Origin: Paramicrobacterium sp051513965
Lineage (GTDB): Bacteria > Actinomycetota > Actinomycetes > Actinomycetales > Microbacteriaceae
DNA length: 64,000 nt
Direction of reading: 5' to 3'
NCBI RefSeq assembly: GCF_051513965.1
Contig: NZ_CP195847.1
Location: 3,038,001-3,102,000 of the forward strand
Under the pieces are notes generated by a model. It saw only the letters and a program-made list of their open reading frames with translations, was not told the DNA's origin and searched no databases. Made by a program: the position numbers and the translations under genes. Positions 26,501-34,551 of this stretch are shown here, piece after piece (the stretch's first letter is position 1; each line of letters opens with the position of its first letter).

Positions 26501-27451
26501 ATGACTAAAAACAACGGTCTTAATGTCACGGTTCTCGCTGGTGGCATCTCACACGAGCGCGACGTGTCACTTCGCTCAGGCGCACGTCTCTCCGACGAAC
26601 TCCGCCGCGCTGGGCACACGGTGACCGTCCGTGAGCCTAACGCGACTCTCTTCGCCGATTTGAATGATGCGGCACCCGATGTCGTCTGGCCCGCACTTCA
26701 TGGTGCCGGCGGCGAAGACGGAGCCCTTCAGTCACTGCTGCGAGCCCGTGGCATCGCCTATGTCGGATCCGACTCGGAAGCCGCCGGTCTTGCATGGTTC
26801 AAGCCGACGGCGAAGGTCCTTGTCGATCGGGCCGGGTTCGCCACGCCCAAGTGGCTCTCTCTTCCGCAGGAGACATTCCGCGAGCTCGGCGCCGGGGGAG
26901 TGCTCGGCGAAGTGCTCGCCGGAATCGGAACGCCAGCCGTCGTCAAACCAGCACAGGGTGGCTCGGCACAGGGAGTCACGATCGTCGAGGACGAAAACGC
27001 GCTGCCTCGCGCGATGGTCGATACGTACACCTACTCTGAGACCGCGCTCGTCGAACAGAAGGTGACCGGTGTCGAACTCGCGATCACCGTCATCGACACC
27101 GGCGACGGTCCACGCGCACTTCCCGCCGTTGAGATCGAGCCGGTCTCAGGCGTCTACAGCTTCGAGGCACGATACAACGCGGGGGAGACCATGTTCTATG
27201 CTCCCGCTCGAATCGAGGATGCCGTCGCCGAGCGCGCCGCCGAGACAGCCGTTCAGATCCACACTCTTCTCGGCCTGCGCCACATCTCACGCATCGATGT
27301 GATCGTCGATGCTGAGGGAGTGGTCTGGTTCCTCGAAGCGAACATGCTCCCCGGTCTCACGGAGACCTCACTCGCGCCACTCGCGATCCAGGCAGCAGGT
27401 CTCACGCTCAGCTCCGTCTACGACGAACTGGTGCGCTCCGCCGCAGCCTGA
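26501..27451 (+). CDS. D-alanine--D-alanine ligase-like ATP-grasp protein
   Basis: A 316-residue ATP-grasp enzyme of the Ddl family. The N-terminal GGISHERDVSLRSG (14-27), the HGAGGEDGALQ stretch near 73 and the ATP-binding KPAQGGSAQGV near 149 are as in Ddl. The metal-binding end RIDVIVDAEGVVWFLEANML then PGLTETS differs slightly: the usual E-x-N-T is E-A-N-M. It may make D-Ala-D-Ala, but a paralogue with another dipeptide product is possible. The ATG at 26501 is chosen because the family N-terminus begins there. A strong terminator separates it from convergent parB. Confidence 0.78.
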   Translation: MTKNNGLNVTVLAGGISHERDVSLRSGARLSDELRRAGHTVTVREPNATLFADLNDAAPDVVWPALHGAGGEDGALQSLLRARGIAYVGSDSEAAGLAWFKPTAKVLVDRAGFATPKWLSLPQETFRELGAGGVLGEVLAGIGTPAVVKPAQGGSAQGVTIVEDENALPRAMVDTYTYSETALVEQKVTGVELAITVIDTGDGPRALPAVEIEPVSGVYSFEARYNAGETMFYAPARIEDAVAERAAETAVQIHTLLGLRHISRIDVIVDAEGVVWFLEANMLPGLTETSLAPLAIQAAGLTLSSVYDELVRSAAA

Positions 27452-27466
27452 TTGTCCCCAGACAGA

Positions 27467-27499
27467 AAGAGGGGCGGTCGCTTCGCGACCGCCCCTCTT
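27467..27499. terminator. Bidirectional terminator between the Ddl-like gene and parB
   Basis: A perfect 15-bp stem (27467-27481 with 27485-27499) with a 3-base loop TTC lies between two genes that converge. The AAGA/TCTT ends of the stem give a short U-tract on both strands. Confidence 0.85.
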
Positions 27500-27523
27500 C
27501 GATGCTCAGCACCGGTTTCTGTG

Positions 27524-28492
27524 TCATCCACTGTACGGTTCTTCACCGATCTCTGCAAGGATACGATTGAGGTCGCCGATTGTCGCGAAATCAACGACGA
27601 TCTGGCCTTTCTTCGCACCGAGCGTGACTTTCACACGCGTATTGAGGCGATCTCCAAGGCGCGATCCGACAGAATCAAGCTGGTTACGGCGCGTTCCGGC
27701 CTTCGGCTTCGGCTTGTTCGCGGCTGACATGCGTTTGGCGGCCTCTTCCGCCGCACGAACTGAGAGCTCTTCGTTGATGATCTTCTCGGCCAGACGCTCC
27801 ATGAGCTTGGGATCGGAGACGGACAGAATCGCCCGAGCATGCCCAGCACTGAGAACACCAGCCGCAACCTTGGCCTGAACGATCGTCGGCAGACGAAGAA
27901 GGCGAAGCGTGTTCGTGATCTGAGGGCGAGAACGACCAATGCGATCTGCGAGCTGCTCTTGATTGATTCCGAAGTCTTCGAGGAGCTGCTGATACGCAGA
28001 CGCCTCTTCCAGGGGATTCAGCTGAGATCTGTGGAGGTTCTCGAGAAGCGCGTCTCGGAGCATCGCGTCGTCGGAGGTCTTCTTGATGACCGCCGGAATG
28101 GTGTCGAGGCCGGCTTCTTTAGCGGCACGCAGACGCCGTTCACCCATGATGAGTTCATAGACGCCCTCGTCGTCATGCGGACGCACCACGATCGGCTGCA
28201 GCACCCCGAACTCACGGATGCTGTGGACAAGTTCTGCGAGCTCGTCTGGATCAAAATTGGTTCGCGGCTGGTTCGCATTGGGTACGATCGCGGCGGGATC
28301 AAGAGCAACCAGCTGTGCCCCCGGAACCGTCTGGAGAGACTGCTCAGCCGCTTCCTCAGACGGGGGAGCGGTCACAGTGCGCGAGGTCTCGGGAAAGAAC
28401 ACATCAACCGGTCGCGCTGTGTCTCCGCCCTCGTTCTGCGTGGGGATGAGTGCACCGATACCGCGGCCGAGACCAGTTCGTCGAGTTGCCAT
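27524..28492 (-). CDS. parB: Chromosome partition protein ParB
   Basis: A 322-residue ParB. The start MATRRTGLGRGIGALIP is the typical ParA-binding tip. The CTPase/clamp domain has the GERRLRAAKEAG motif near residue 117, and the helix-turn-helix QEQLADRIGRSRPQITNTLR is at about 174-193. It loads on parS and spreads as a sliding clamp to organise the origin. Its start codon overlaps the parA stop by one base (TAATG). Four parS sites lie upstream of the pair. Confidence 0.96.
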   Translation of the reverse strand: MATRRTGLGRGIGALIPTQNEGGDTARPVDVFFPETSRTVTAPPSEEAAEQSLQTVPGAQLVALDPAAIVPNANQPRTNFDPDELAELVHSIREFGVLQPIVVRPHDDEGVYELIMGERRLRAAKEAGLDTIPAVIKKTSDDAMLRDALLENLHRSQLNPLEEASAYQQLLEDFGINQEQLADRIGRSRPQITNTLRLLRLPTIVQAKVAAGVLSAGHARAILSVSDPKLMERLAEKIINEELSVRAAEEAAKRMSAANKPKPKAGTRRNQLDSVGSRLGDRLNTRVKVTLGAKKGQIVVDFATIGDLNRILAEIGEEPYSG

Positions 28493-29406
28493 TACTTGCG
28501 TACCTTCTTTCGCGAGGGTGCTCGCTGCGCAATTTCGGCAGCTGCTTCAAGATACGAGACAGCGCCTATGCCGCTCGGATCGTAGGTGATAACGGTCTGC
28601 CCGAAACTCGGTGCCTCTGAGATTCTCACAGCACGCGGGATGACAGCTTTAAGGACCTGGCTGGGGAAGTGCTCACGGACATCGTCCGCGACTTGATTGG
28701 CCAGATTCGTTCTGCCGTCAAACATCGTAAGGAGAATCGTTGAGAGTTCCAGCGTGGGATTCAGATGCTTCTGAATGAGACGAATGCTGCCGAGCAGCTG
28801 ACTGAGTCCCTCGAGTGCGTAGTATTCACACTGAATCGGAATCATTACTTCTGTAGCCGCGACAAAGCCATTGATCGTGAGGAGCCCGAGAGAAGGCGGA
28901 CAATCGATGAAGATGTAGTCCCAAGGCTCTTTGGACTTTCGAGCCCTGTCTACGAACTCATCTAATGCCGTACGAAGTCGGTGCTCTCGTGCGACCTGCG
29001 AGACCAGCTCGATCTCAGCGCCCGCGAGATGAATCGTCGATGGCACGCAGTAGAGAGTGTCGGCTTCAGGGCTCTTCTGAATGACGTCCTCCAGCGGGAA
29101 GTCATCGATGAGGACGTCATAGACACTGGGCACCTCGGAGGTGTGATCCACACCTAGTGCAGTTGAGGCGTTCCCCTGCGGATCGAGATCAATCACAAGC
29201 ACTTTGAGCCCGTGCCGGGCGAAGGCGGCCGCGATGTTGACCGTTGTCGTCGTCTTCCCGACTCCGCCTTTCTGATTGGAGATCGTAAAGACTCGTGTGT
29301 CGGCCGGGCGAGGGACTTCAACGTCACCCAACGCTTTGCGACGACTTGTGAGAGCAGCAAGATCGCGGGCGAGGGGAGTGGATGCGTCAAACGAGACGTC
29401 TGTCAT
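28492..29406 (-). CDS. parA: Chromosome partition ATPase ParA/Soj
   Basis: A 304-residue ATPase with the deviant Walker A KGGVGKTTTTVNIAAAFA near residue 39, the DLDPQGNASTALG motif near 69 and IFIDCPPSLGLLT near 153. It drives movement of ParB-parS complexes. The ATG at 29406 is chosen because the residues ahead of it are not conserved and contain a parS site (29431-29446). Normally rsmG stands directly upstream; here about 1.8 kb separates them, so parAB must have its own promoter. Confidence 0.96.
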   Translation of the reverse strand: MTDVSFDASTPLARDLAALTSRRKALGDVEVPRPADTRVFTISNQKGGVGKTTTTVNIAAAFARHGLKVLVIDLDPQGNASTALGVDHTSEVPSVYDVLIDDFPLEDVIQKSPEADTLYCVPSTIHLAGAEIELVSQVAREHRLRTALDEFVDRARKSKEPWDYIFIDCPPSLGLLTINGFVAATEVMIPIQCEYYALEGLSQLLGSIRLIQKHLNPTLELSTILLTMFDGRTNLANQVADDVREHFPSQVLKAVIPRAVRISEAPSFGQTVITYDPSGIGAVSYLEAAAEIAQRAPSRKKVRK

Positions 29407-29430
29407 GCGATTGCCCCCGTTGCGTGACCA

Positions 29431-29446
29431 TGTTTCACGTGAAACC
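29431..29446. promoter_or_regulatory. parS: parS site 1 (15 of 16)
   Basis: TGTTTCACGTGAAACC differs from the consensus TGTTTCACGTGAAACA only in the last base. It lies 24 bases upstream of the parA start codon. Confidence 0.9.
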
Positions 29447-29549
29447 CTCCCGTCGAAACCGTACTCATCAACTGTACGCGTTTCAGTGCAATCCCGCATG
29501 CTTCTGTGAGGCGTTCGGAGGACGCTACTCACCCTGTGGATGGATCAGA

Positions 29550-29565
29550 TGTTTCACGTGAAACA
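29550..29565. promoter_or_regulatory. parS: parS site 2 (perfect)
   Basis: A perfect 16-bp consensus copy, TGTTTCACGTGAAACA, 104 bases from site 1. Confidence 0.97.
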
Positions 29566-31017
29566 TTGCCTCCAGTGAACGAGGCTAACTCGACAGTTTC
29601 CTCGAGTTCACGCGGAAGTAGCGCCTTTGGATGGCGTTGCCCGACGGGTGACGGCTGTCGAGCTCGCGACCAAGAGTTGCTCGATGATTGACGCGGCCGC
29701 GTCGCTCTGCTGGGAGACTTGTCGCTGAGGAGATTGCTCCTGATTTCACAATTGCCGAGCCGTCCAAACCGAGCTCGTTCTGGCTCCTTGAAGTTTCATC
29801 GTCGCTGACGACGGAGAGCCAGCTGAGTACTTGTCGAGGGACTCCGGGGTCGCGCTTCCACTCCTCCTCACGTCCACACCTCAACCTCGGTACTTCCAGT
29901 GCTGTCGCACAATGGCGGTGCGCCCGCAATCACCCGAAGTACGCGTGCGAGCATCACTACTATCTACCTCCATTCCGCGCGCACCAGACGCTGTGGACAC
30001 CCACAAGTGCCAGTCCAGCTGGGGCGGTAGCGAACCACTCATGAACCCGGGGCTTGGGGGAGTCCAGGGACAACGTGCACGAGACAACAGCAATCAGTAT
30101 CCGAATGGATGCGTGCCGCTTGAACACCGAGCCCGATTGGCTCTTGTGCTGCTTGAGCACGGCCCAAACGAGGAGGTCGCGTACGTCAAACACAGCCTCA
30201 GAATCGGTCTGAGAGATTTGATAAATCGTAAGCCCCGGTCAACCACAAATTCGAGCCCATAAGAAATCGTGCATTCCGGGCGTGTCGTGCTATCAGTTTC
30301 CGACCAATTCTAGACAGGTTAGAGAAACCCGCCTCTCTGCAGCGATCGAGTAGATACATGAGGCACAGATGACGGCACCGCCACTGAGGGACGCGTGGGT
30401 GGCTACTCCCTGGCACAATAGTGCGATAGCTGGCGTCGCTAGCTTTCCATAAGTAATAGGCAACGGCGATAATGTGGCCTGCGCCAGGCATGCGGGGTGT
30501 GGCACGTATTCACGCGAGGTTCACGCCCGAAGCAGCTGCGTTCCTGCCTCACACCGTGGGACTAGGACAGCAGGCAGCTCAATCTGATTCACAGCGGAAG
30601 CGACGTGGCCGCAGCATCGACCCTATAACGTCCGCAATTAGGACCACAACCACGAGCGGCTGGCGCACCACGGCAACAGCGCGAACAAAGCGCAGCGCGC
30701 CACTTCTACCTGTGGGCTTCATCGTTTCCGCGGGGGAGCACGCGTCGTGACAAAAGACGACACAAGCGGCGCGGCATCGCACTCCAAGATCGACCAGGAT
30801 CATGGGCACCATCGCTACGAAGTACATCCATAATCGCTCATGGGGGGAGATCGACGCGATGTTCAACGAAGCGTCGATCCGGAGGAGGCAGCTGAACAGT
30901 AGGCGATGGATCACACCTAGTGATATTCATAACATCGCGGAACCCAATGTCGCTGAAGTCGCTGTCCCCCTAGAGATGATGAACGCCGAGAGTTCCGTGG
31001 CCATGATGTTGGCGGGA

Positions 31018-31033
31018 TGTTTCACGTGAAACA
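31018..31033. promoter_or_regulatory. parS: parS site 3 (perfect, within a 24-bp palindrome)
   Basis: A perfect 16-bp parS. The symmetry extends four bases on each side (GGGA ahead, TCCC after), so 31014-31037 is a perfect 24-bp palindrome. Confidence 0.97.
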
Positions 31034-31193
31034 TCCCAATCCGAAGTTCTCCACATCCCCAAGAACGCTGTGGATAACTCCATCACTCGAGAGCGAAATG
31101 AACTGATGGAAACCGCGGAAACACGCGGCTCAACAGAGATATCCCCAAGCCCAGGGAGCATAGTGGATAACGCGAGATATCCACAAGTGGAAC

Positions 31194-31850
31194 TTAGGAC
31201 CCTCGGACAGTGCCTCTGACAACGCGAGTCGGCTCTCGGACAAGCCCTTCACCCAGGATCTCCACACGCGCGTCGGACACCTTGAACTTACGAAGCTCCT
31301 TCTGCGCTGCATCGATCTCCGCGGCTGCGCCTGTGCCCTTCATCAGCACAAGCTCACCACCGTCCCGAAGCAGGGGAGCGGTCAATCGAAGCAACTTACG
31401 CAAAGCGCTCACCGCTCGAGCAGTCACCTGATCGAGCGGATCATCCAGGTCAACTTCCTCGGCACGGGCACGAACGACAGTAACGTTCGTCAATCCCAAC
31501 TCAGCTACCTGCTCATTGAGCCAGGTCACCCGGCGCTCCATCGGCTCAATCAGACTCATCTGCACGTCCGGCCTGGCGATAGCGAGCACAAGTCCGGGAA
31601 GTCCCGCGCCTGACCCCACATCTCCAACACGGCCGGGTCTCAGCAGAGGAGCCACCAGTCCACTGTTCACTATGTGACGCGTCCAGAGTCGAGGCAACTC
31701 AAGCGGGCCGATCAGCCCGCGCTCCTCGCCGTGCTCGGCTAGGTTCTGTGTGAACCGCCGAATCAGTGGAAGGCGGTCTCCAAAAACGGTTGATGCCTCC
31801 AGCGGCTCCGACTCGAGTTCGGCAGCTTCATCAGGATTCTCAGTCATCAT
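31194..31850 (-). CDS. rsmG: 16S rRNA 7-methylguanosine methyltransferase RsmG (GidB)
   Basis: A 218-residue methyltransferase that modifies G527 of 16S rRNA. The SAM site GDVGSGAGLPGLVLAIARPD is near residue 76 and the LPRLWTRHIVNS stretch ahead of it is typical of RsmG. Loss of this enzyme gives low-level streptomycin resistance in other bacteria. Two ATG codons (31850 and 31847) are possible; the first overlaps parS site 4 by one base. It is the last gene of the rpmH operon, 16 bases after jag. Confidence 0.94.
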   Translation of the reverse strand: MMTENPDEAAELESEPLEASTVFGDRLPLIRRFTQNLAEHGEERGLIGPLELPRLWTRHIVNSGLVAPLLRPGRVGDVGSGAGLPGLVLAIARPDVQMSLIEPMERRVTWLNEQVAELGLTNVTVVRARAEEVDLDDPLDQVTARAVSALRKLLRLTAPLLRDGGELVLMKGTGAAAEIDAAQKELRKFKVSDARVEILGEGLVREPTRVVRGTVRGS

Positions 31851-31865
31851 GTTTCACGTGAAACG
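31850..31865. promoter_or_regulatory. parS: parS site 4 (15 of 16) filling the jag-rsmG gap
   Basis: TGTTTCACGTGAAACG differs from consensus in the last base. It occupies the whole space between the jag stop and the rsmG start codon, so the same bases must also serve translation initiation of rsmG. Confidence 0.88.
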
Positions 31866-31866
31866 T

Positions 31867-32349
31867 TCAGTGACGCGTGATCACTGTGTGGCGCCCACGA
31901 CCTTCACCGTGCGACTCGGACACGAAACCGCGCTCAGCCACAATGTCGTGAACGAGCTTCCGCTCGTAGCTCGACATCGGAGGAAGATCGGCCTCGGAAG
32001 AACCAGCCTCCAGACGCTCGATCGCCTTGTCCACGAGCACCGACAGCTCAGCCTGGCGCGCAGCACGCGACCCAGCGATATCGAGGATCACGCGCGAGAA
32101 CTCACCGGTTTCGCTCTGAACCGCAAGCCGCGTGAGTTCCTGTAGAGCATTCACGACCTCAGCTTTCGACAGGCGCTCGAGGTCACTCTCCGAGTCCGCG
32201 ACTGACACGTACGCGCGACCGTTCTTCGTGTCGATGTCGATATCCCCGCCGAGATCACAGATATCCAGGAGCTCCTCGATGTAATCCGCGGCCACATCGC
32301 CCTCACGGTCGATGGCTTCAGCGGAGCGAGAATCAATGGTCTCTGACAT
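31867..32349 (-). CDS. jag: Jag/KhpB family RNA-binding protein (KH and R3H domains)
   Basis: A 160-residue protein. Residues 20-85 form a KH-like domain (VAADYIEELLDICDLGGDID) and residues 95-155 an R3H domain with PMSSYERKLVHDIVAERGFV and the SHGEGRGRHTVI end. The family binds RNA and is linked to control of cell elongation. The long N-terminal Jag domain of firmicutes is absent, as is normal in actinobacteria. It follows yidC after 2 bases. Confidence 0.92.
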   Translation of the reverse strand: MSETIDSRSAEAIDREGDVAADYIEELLDICDLGGDIDIDTKNGRAYVSVADSESDLERLSKAEVVNALQELTRLAVQSETGEFSRVILDIAGSRAARQAELSVLVDKAIERLEAGSSEADLPPMSSYERKLVHDIVAERGFVSESHGEGRGRHTVITRH

Positions 32350-32351
32350 TG

Positions 32352-33386
32352 CTACTTCTTTCCCTTGTTCGTGGGATCACCCGGTTTGCCGTCTGATTTC
32401 TTCTGCGGGTTGGGCTGCGACGGCGCTTTACCCTGCTGTGTCATCTTCTTAGCCCGCGCCTTGCCGACAGGCTGCTGACGCTGAGCTGGCTTGCGCTCTT
32501 CCACCACAATGGTCTTGTCGTCGTTCAACTTATCGAGCTTGCCCTTACGAGCCAGGCGAGCCTCACGCTCCTTGGCGGCTTCTGTGCCGGGCATGGGCAT
32601 GTTCCGGATGATGACGAACTGCTGAACCATCGTCCAAATGTTGGAGACAAGCCAGTAGAACATGACGCCAAGCGGGAAGGCGAAGCCAGAGAAAAGGAAG
32701 ACGAACGGAAGCAGGTAGAGCAGGATCCTCTGCTGCTTGAACATCGGTGAGGCCTTCGTCTCCTCCGAGATGTTCTTCGACATGATCTGCAGCTGAGTGA
32801 AGAACTGCGAGCTCGTCATAAGAACGACCATCACGGCGGCGACGACCATCACCGCAACGGCTGGGGGAGTGGCGTTCATCGCGTCCTGGAAGGACGAGTG
32901 GAGCGGCGCCATATCGAACAGCGATGCGTCGCCGAACAGTTTCGCGAGCTCCGCATTCAGGGGACCGACGCCGGCCTTACCGCCGGCTGCCTCTCGCAGA
33001 ACCGAGAACAGCGCAAAGAAGATCGGCATCTGGACAAGCAACGGGAGACACGAACCCATCGGGTTGGTTCCTGTCTTCTTGTAGAGATCCATCGTCTCGC
33101 GGCTCATAGCCTCGCGAGACATCTGGTCCCGTTTGCCCTTGTACTTGTCCTGGATCTTCTTGAGCTGAGGAGCGACCTCCATCATCCTTCGCTGGTTCTT
33201 GATCTGCTTCACGAACAGCGGGATGAGCGCAGCACGCACAACCAGGACGAGACCGACGATCGAAAGAACCCAGGTGAGTCCCGCAGAGGGATCCATTCCG
33301 ATCGCGCTGAACACGAAGTGGAAAGCGACCAGGATGAGCTCGACCGCCCATTTGAGCGGCCAGAGGATCGTGCCGATGATGTCCAT
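32352..33386 (-). CDS. yidC: Membrane protein insertase YidC
   Basis: A 344-residue Oxa1/YidC insertase with five hydrophobic segments (about residues 10-30, 38-60, 112-130, 172-198, 225-250). The conserved core RAALIPLFVKQIKNQRRMME near 52 carries the positively charged groove residue. The C-terminal tail of 80 residues is rich in Lys, Gln and Pro and should bind ribosomes. It inserts small membrane proteins with or without SecYEG. It is in the rpmH-rnpA-yidD-yidC-jag-rsmG operon. Confidence 0.96.
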   Translation of the reverse strand: MDIIGTILWPLKWAVELILVAFHFVFSAIGMDPSAGLTWVLSIVGLVLVVRAALIPLFVKQIKNQRRMMEVAPQLKKIQDKYKGKRDQMSREAMSRETMDLYKKTGTNPMGSCLPLLVQMPIFFALFSVLREAAGGKAGVGPLNAELAKLFGDASLFDMAPLHSSFQDAMNATPPAVAVMVVAAVMVVLMTSSQFFTQLQIMSKNISEETKASPMFKQQRILLYLLPFVFLFSGFAFPLGVMFYWLVSNIWTMVQQFVIIRNMPMPGTEAAKEREARLARKGKLDKLNDDKTIVVEERKPAQRQQPVGKARAKKMTQQGKAPSQPNPQKKSDGKPGDPTNKGKK

Positions 33387-33394
33387 GGGGCGAT

Positions 33395-33709
33395 CTAGTT
33401 CTTTCTGTCGTTGGGTGAGACCACGAACCCGTGAGGGGTCACGGCATATCGGAAGTTCTTCTTGGCAGGGACGTCATCGACGCCTCCCGCTGCCCACGGG
33501 TGACAGCGAAGAATTCTCCGCACACCCATGTACGAGCCGATGGCCACTCCGTGGATCTGAATGGCCTGGAGCGTGTATGCCGAACACGATGGGTAATAAC
33601 GGCACACATCTCCGTAGAGCGGCGAGACTATTCGGCGATACACGTGCAGCACAGCGACCGCGAGGTTGCGCGGGAACAACAGCAGTCCCGACATCAGACG
33701 AAGCATCAT
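33395..33709 (-). CDS. yidD: Membrane protein insertion efficiency factor YidD
   Basis: A 104-residue YidD. The motif YGDVCRYYPSCSAYTLQAI with its cysteines and RRILRCHPWAAGG are diagnostic. An N-terminal amphipathic helix (MSGLLLFPRNLAVAVLHVYR) binds the membrane. It helps YidC-dependent insertion. It overlaps rnpA by 4 bases and lies 8 bases ahead of yidC. Confidence 0.95.
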   Translation of the reverse strand: MMLRLMSGLLLFPRNLAVAVLHVYRRIVSPLYGDVCRYYPSCSAYTLQAIQIHGVAIGSYMGVRRILRCHPWAAGGVDDVPAKKNFRYAVTPHGFVVSPNDRKN

Positions 33710-34062
33710 CGAGCCGCCGCCTTATGAACAGCCTTGACCACATCAGCCAACAGGTCATCAAATGAGGCTGTCGCAGCCGGTGGAAGCGCGCGAATAACCA
33801 GATCAAATCCCAAAAGCGAGGTCGCTGGGACAAATTCACCGTTCACGGCACGGTACGAGAGCGCCTTGAGCCGTCGCCGCACCCGGTTGCGCGTCACAGC
33901 ATTACCCACCGTTTTCGCAACAATGAACCCGAATCGTGGTTGCCCACCATTCGGGTTCTTGTTGATGTAGGTCACGGTACTCCCACCAGCGCTGCGTCGA
34001 CCTCGGCGCACAACGTGCTTATAGTCAGCAGCGCTCGTGATGCGGTGACGCCGATCGAGCAC
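33706..34062 (-). CDS. rnpA: Ribonuclease P protein component
   Basis: A 118-residue basic protein that helps the RNase P RNA cleave tRNA 5' leaders. The start LDRRHRITSAADYKHVVRRG and the signature AVTRNRVRRRLKAL (near residues 54-67) are typical. It begins with GTG, 16 bases after rpmH. Confidence 0.95.
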   Translation of the reverse strand: MLDRRHRITSAADYKHVVRRGRRSAGGSTVTYINKNPNGGQPRFGFIVAKTVGNAVTRNRVRRRLKALSYRAVNGEFVPATSLLGFDLVIRALPPAATASFDDLLADVVKAVHKAAAR

Positions 34063-34078
34063 TGTCGCCTAGTCGCTG

Positions 34079-34216
34079 TTACGCGGAGAGCTCGGTGCGG
34101 CCCTTGCGACGACGTGCCGAGATGATGGCGCGGCCAGCACGGGTACGCATACGCGCACGGAAACCGTGGACCTTCGCACGACGGCGGTTGTTCGGCTGGA
34201 ACGTTCTCTTGCTCAT
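34079..34216 (-). CDS. rpmH: Ribosomal protein bL34
   Basis: A 45-residue very basic protein, MSKRTFQPNNRRRAKVHGFR at the start and ending GRTELSA, which is the normal bL34 sequence and length. It heads the operon that continues through rnpA to rsmG and faces away from dnaA. GGAG stands 7 bases ahead of the ATG. Confidence 0.97.
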   Translation of the reverse strand: MSKRTFQPNNRRRAKVHGFRARMRTRAGRAIISARRRKGRTELSA

Positions 34217-34294
34217 AGTTTCTCCTGGAGGACACCCATCGCGCGGGCACGCGACAGGAAAGCTGTGGCCCGGACGGGCTGCGTCAACTGATTA

Positions 34295-34323
34295 AAACTA
34301 CGTTGTTCAACGGAAAGCGTCAA
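34295..34323 (-). promoter_or_regulatory. Promoter of the rpmH operon
   Basis: On the minus strand TTGACG (34318-34323) and TAGTTT (34295-34300) are 17 bases apart, about 79 bases upstream of the rpmH start codon. Confidence 0.55.
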
Positions 34324-34346
34324 ACCGCGCAGATCCAAAGTCGGAA

Positions 34347-34535
34347 TTATCCACAACATTCTCAGACTCTCGAGCAGCGACACGCTGTCTCGCCACACTC
34401 GGGATCCCGCGGAATTTTGCCCCCGACTCGTCATCAGACTAGCGTGATGTGTTCAAGTTATCCACAGCCCACGCGATGATCCGCAGGAGCACAGCGCACA
34501 GGTGCTGTTTAATCGGTGGATAACGTTGTGGATAA
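34347..34535. promoter_or_regulatory. DnaA boxes upstream of dnaA (part of the origin region)
   Basis: TTATCCACA occurs at 34347-34355 and 34458-34466, and TGTGGATAA at 34527-34535; GGTGGATAA at 34515-34523 is a near match. They may bind DnaA for origin function or for autoregulation of dnaA. A weak promoter pair TTGCCC (34417) and TAGCGT (34440), spaced 17 bases, lies between them and could drive dnaA. Confidence 0.75.
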
Positions 34536-34551
34536 GTATGGGGGATTCCGA

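Larger units (their letters stand above)
29407..31193. other. Gene-poor stretch between parA and rsmG
   Basis: About 1.8 kb with no gene I can support. It holds parS sites 1-3 and, near 31069-31077 and 31162-31170, two TGTGGATAA/AGTGGATAA DnaA-box-like sequences. Two 60-base lines I counted near 30.3 and 30.4 kb are 50-52% GC, lower than most of the window. Open frames here are short, on both strands, without ribosome sites or family motifs. On the minus strand, fragments at 30914-30579 and 30505-30293 have hydrophobic runs (for example VVRQPLVVVVLIADVIGSML) that look like parts of a decayed membrane protein; this is weak inference. Confidence 0.6.

Noticed and set aside
29585..29929. Short open frames in the parA-rsmG gap, taken as genes
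   Set aside because: No ribosome site, no conserved-looking segment, irregular composition; several overlap each other on both strands.
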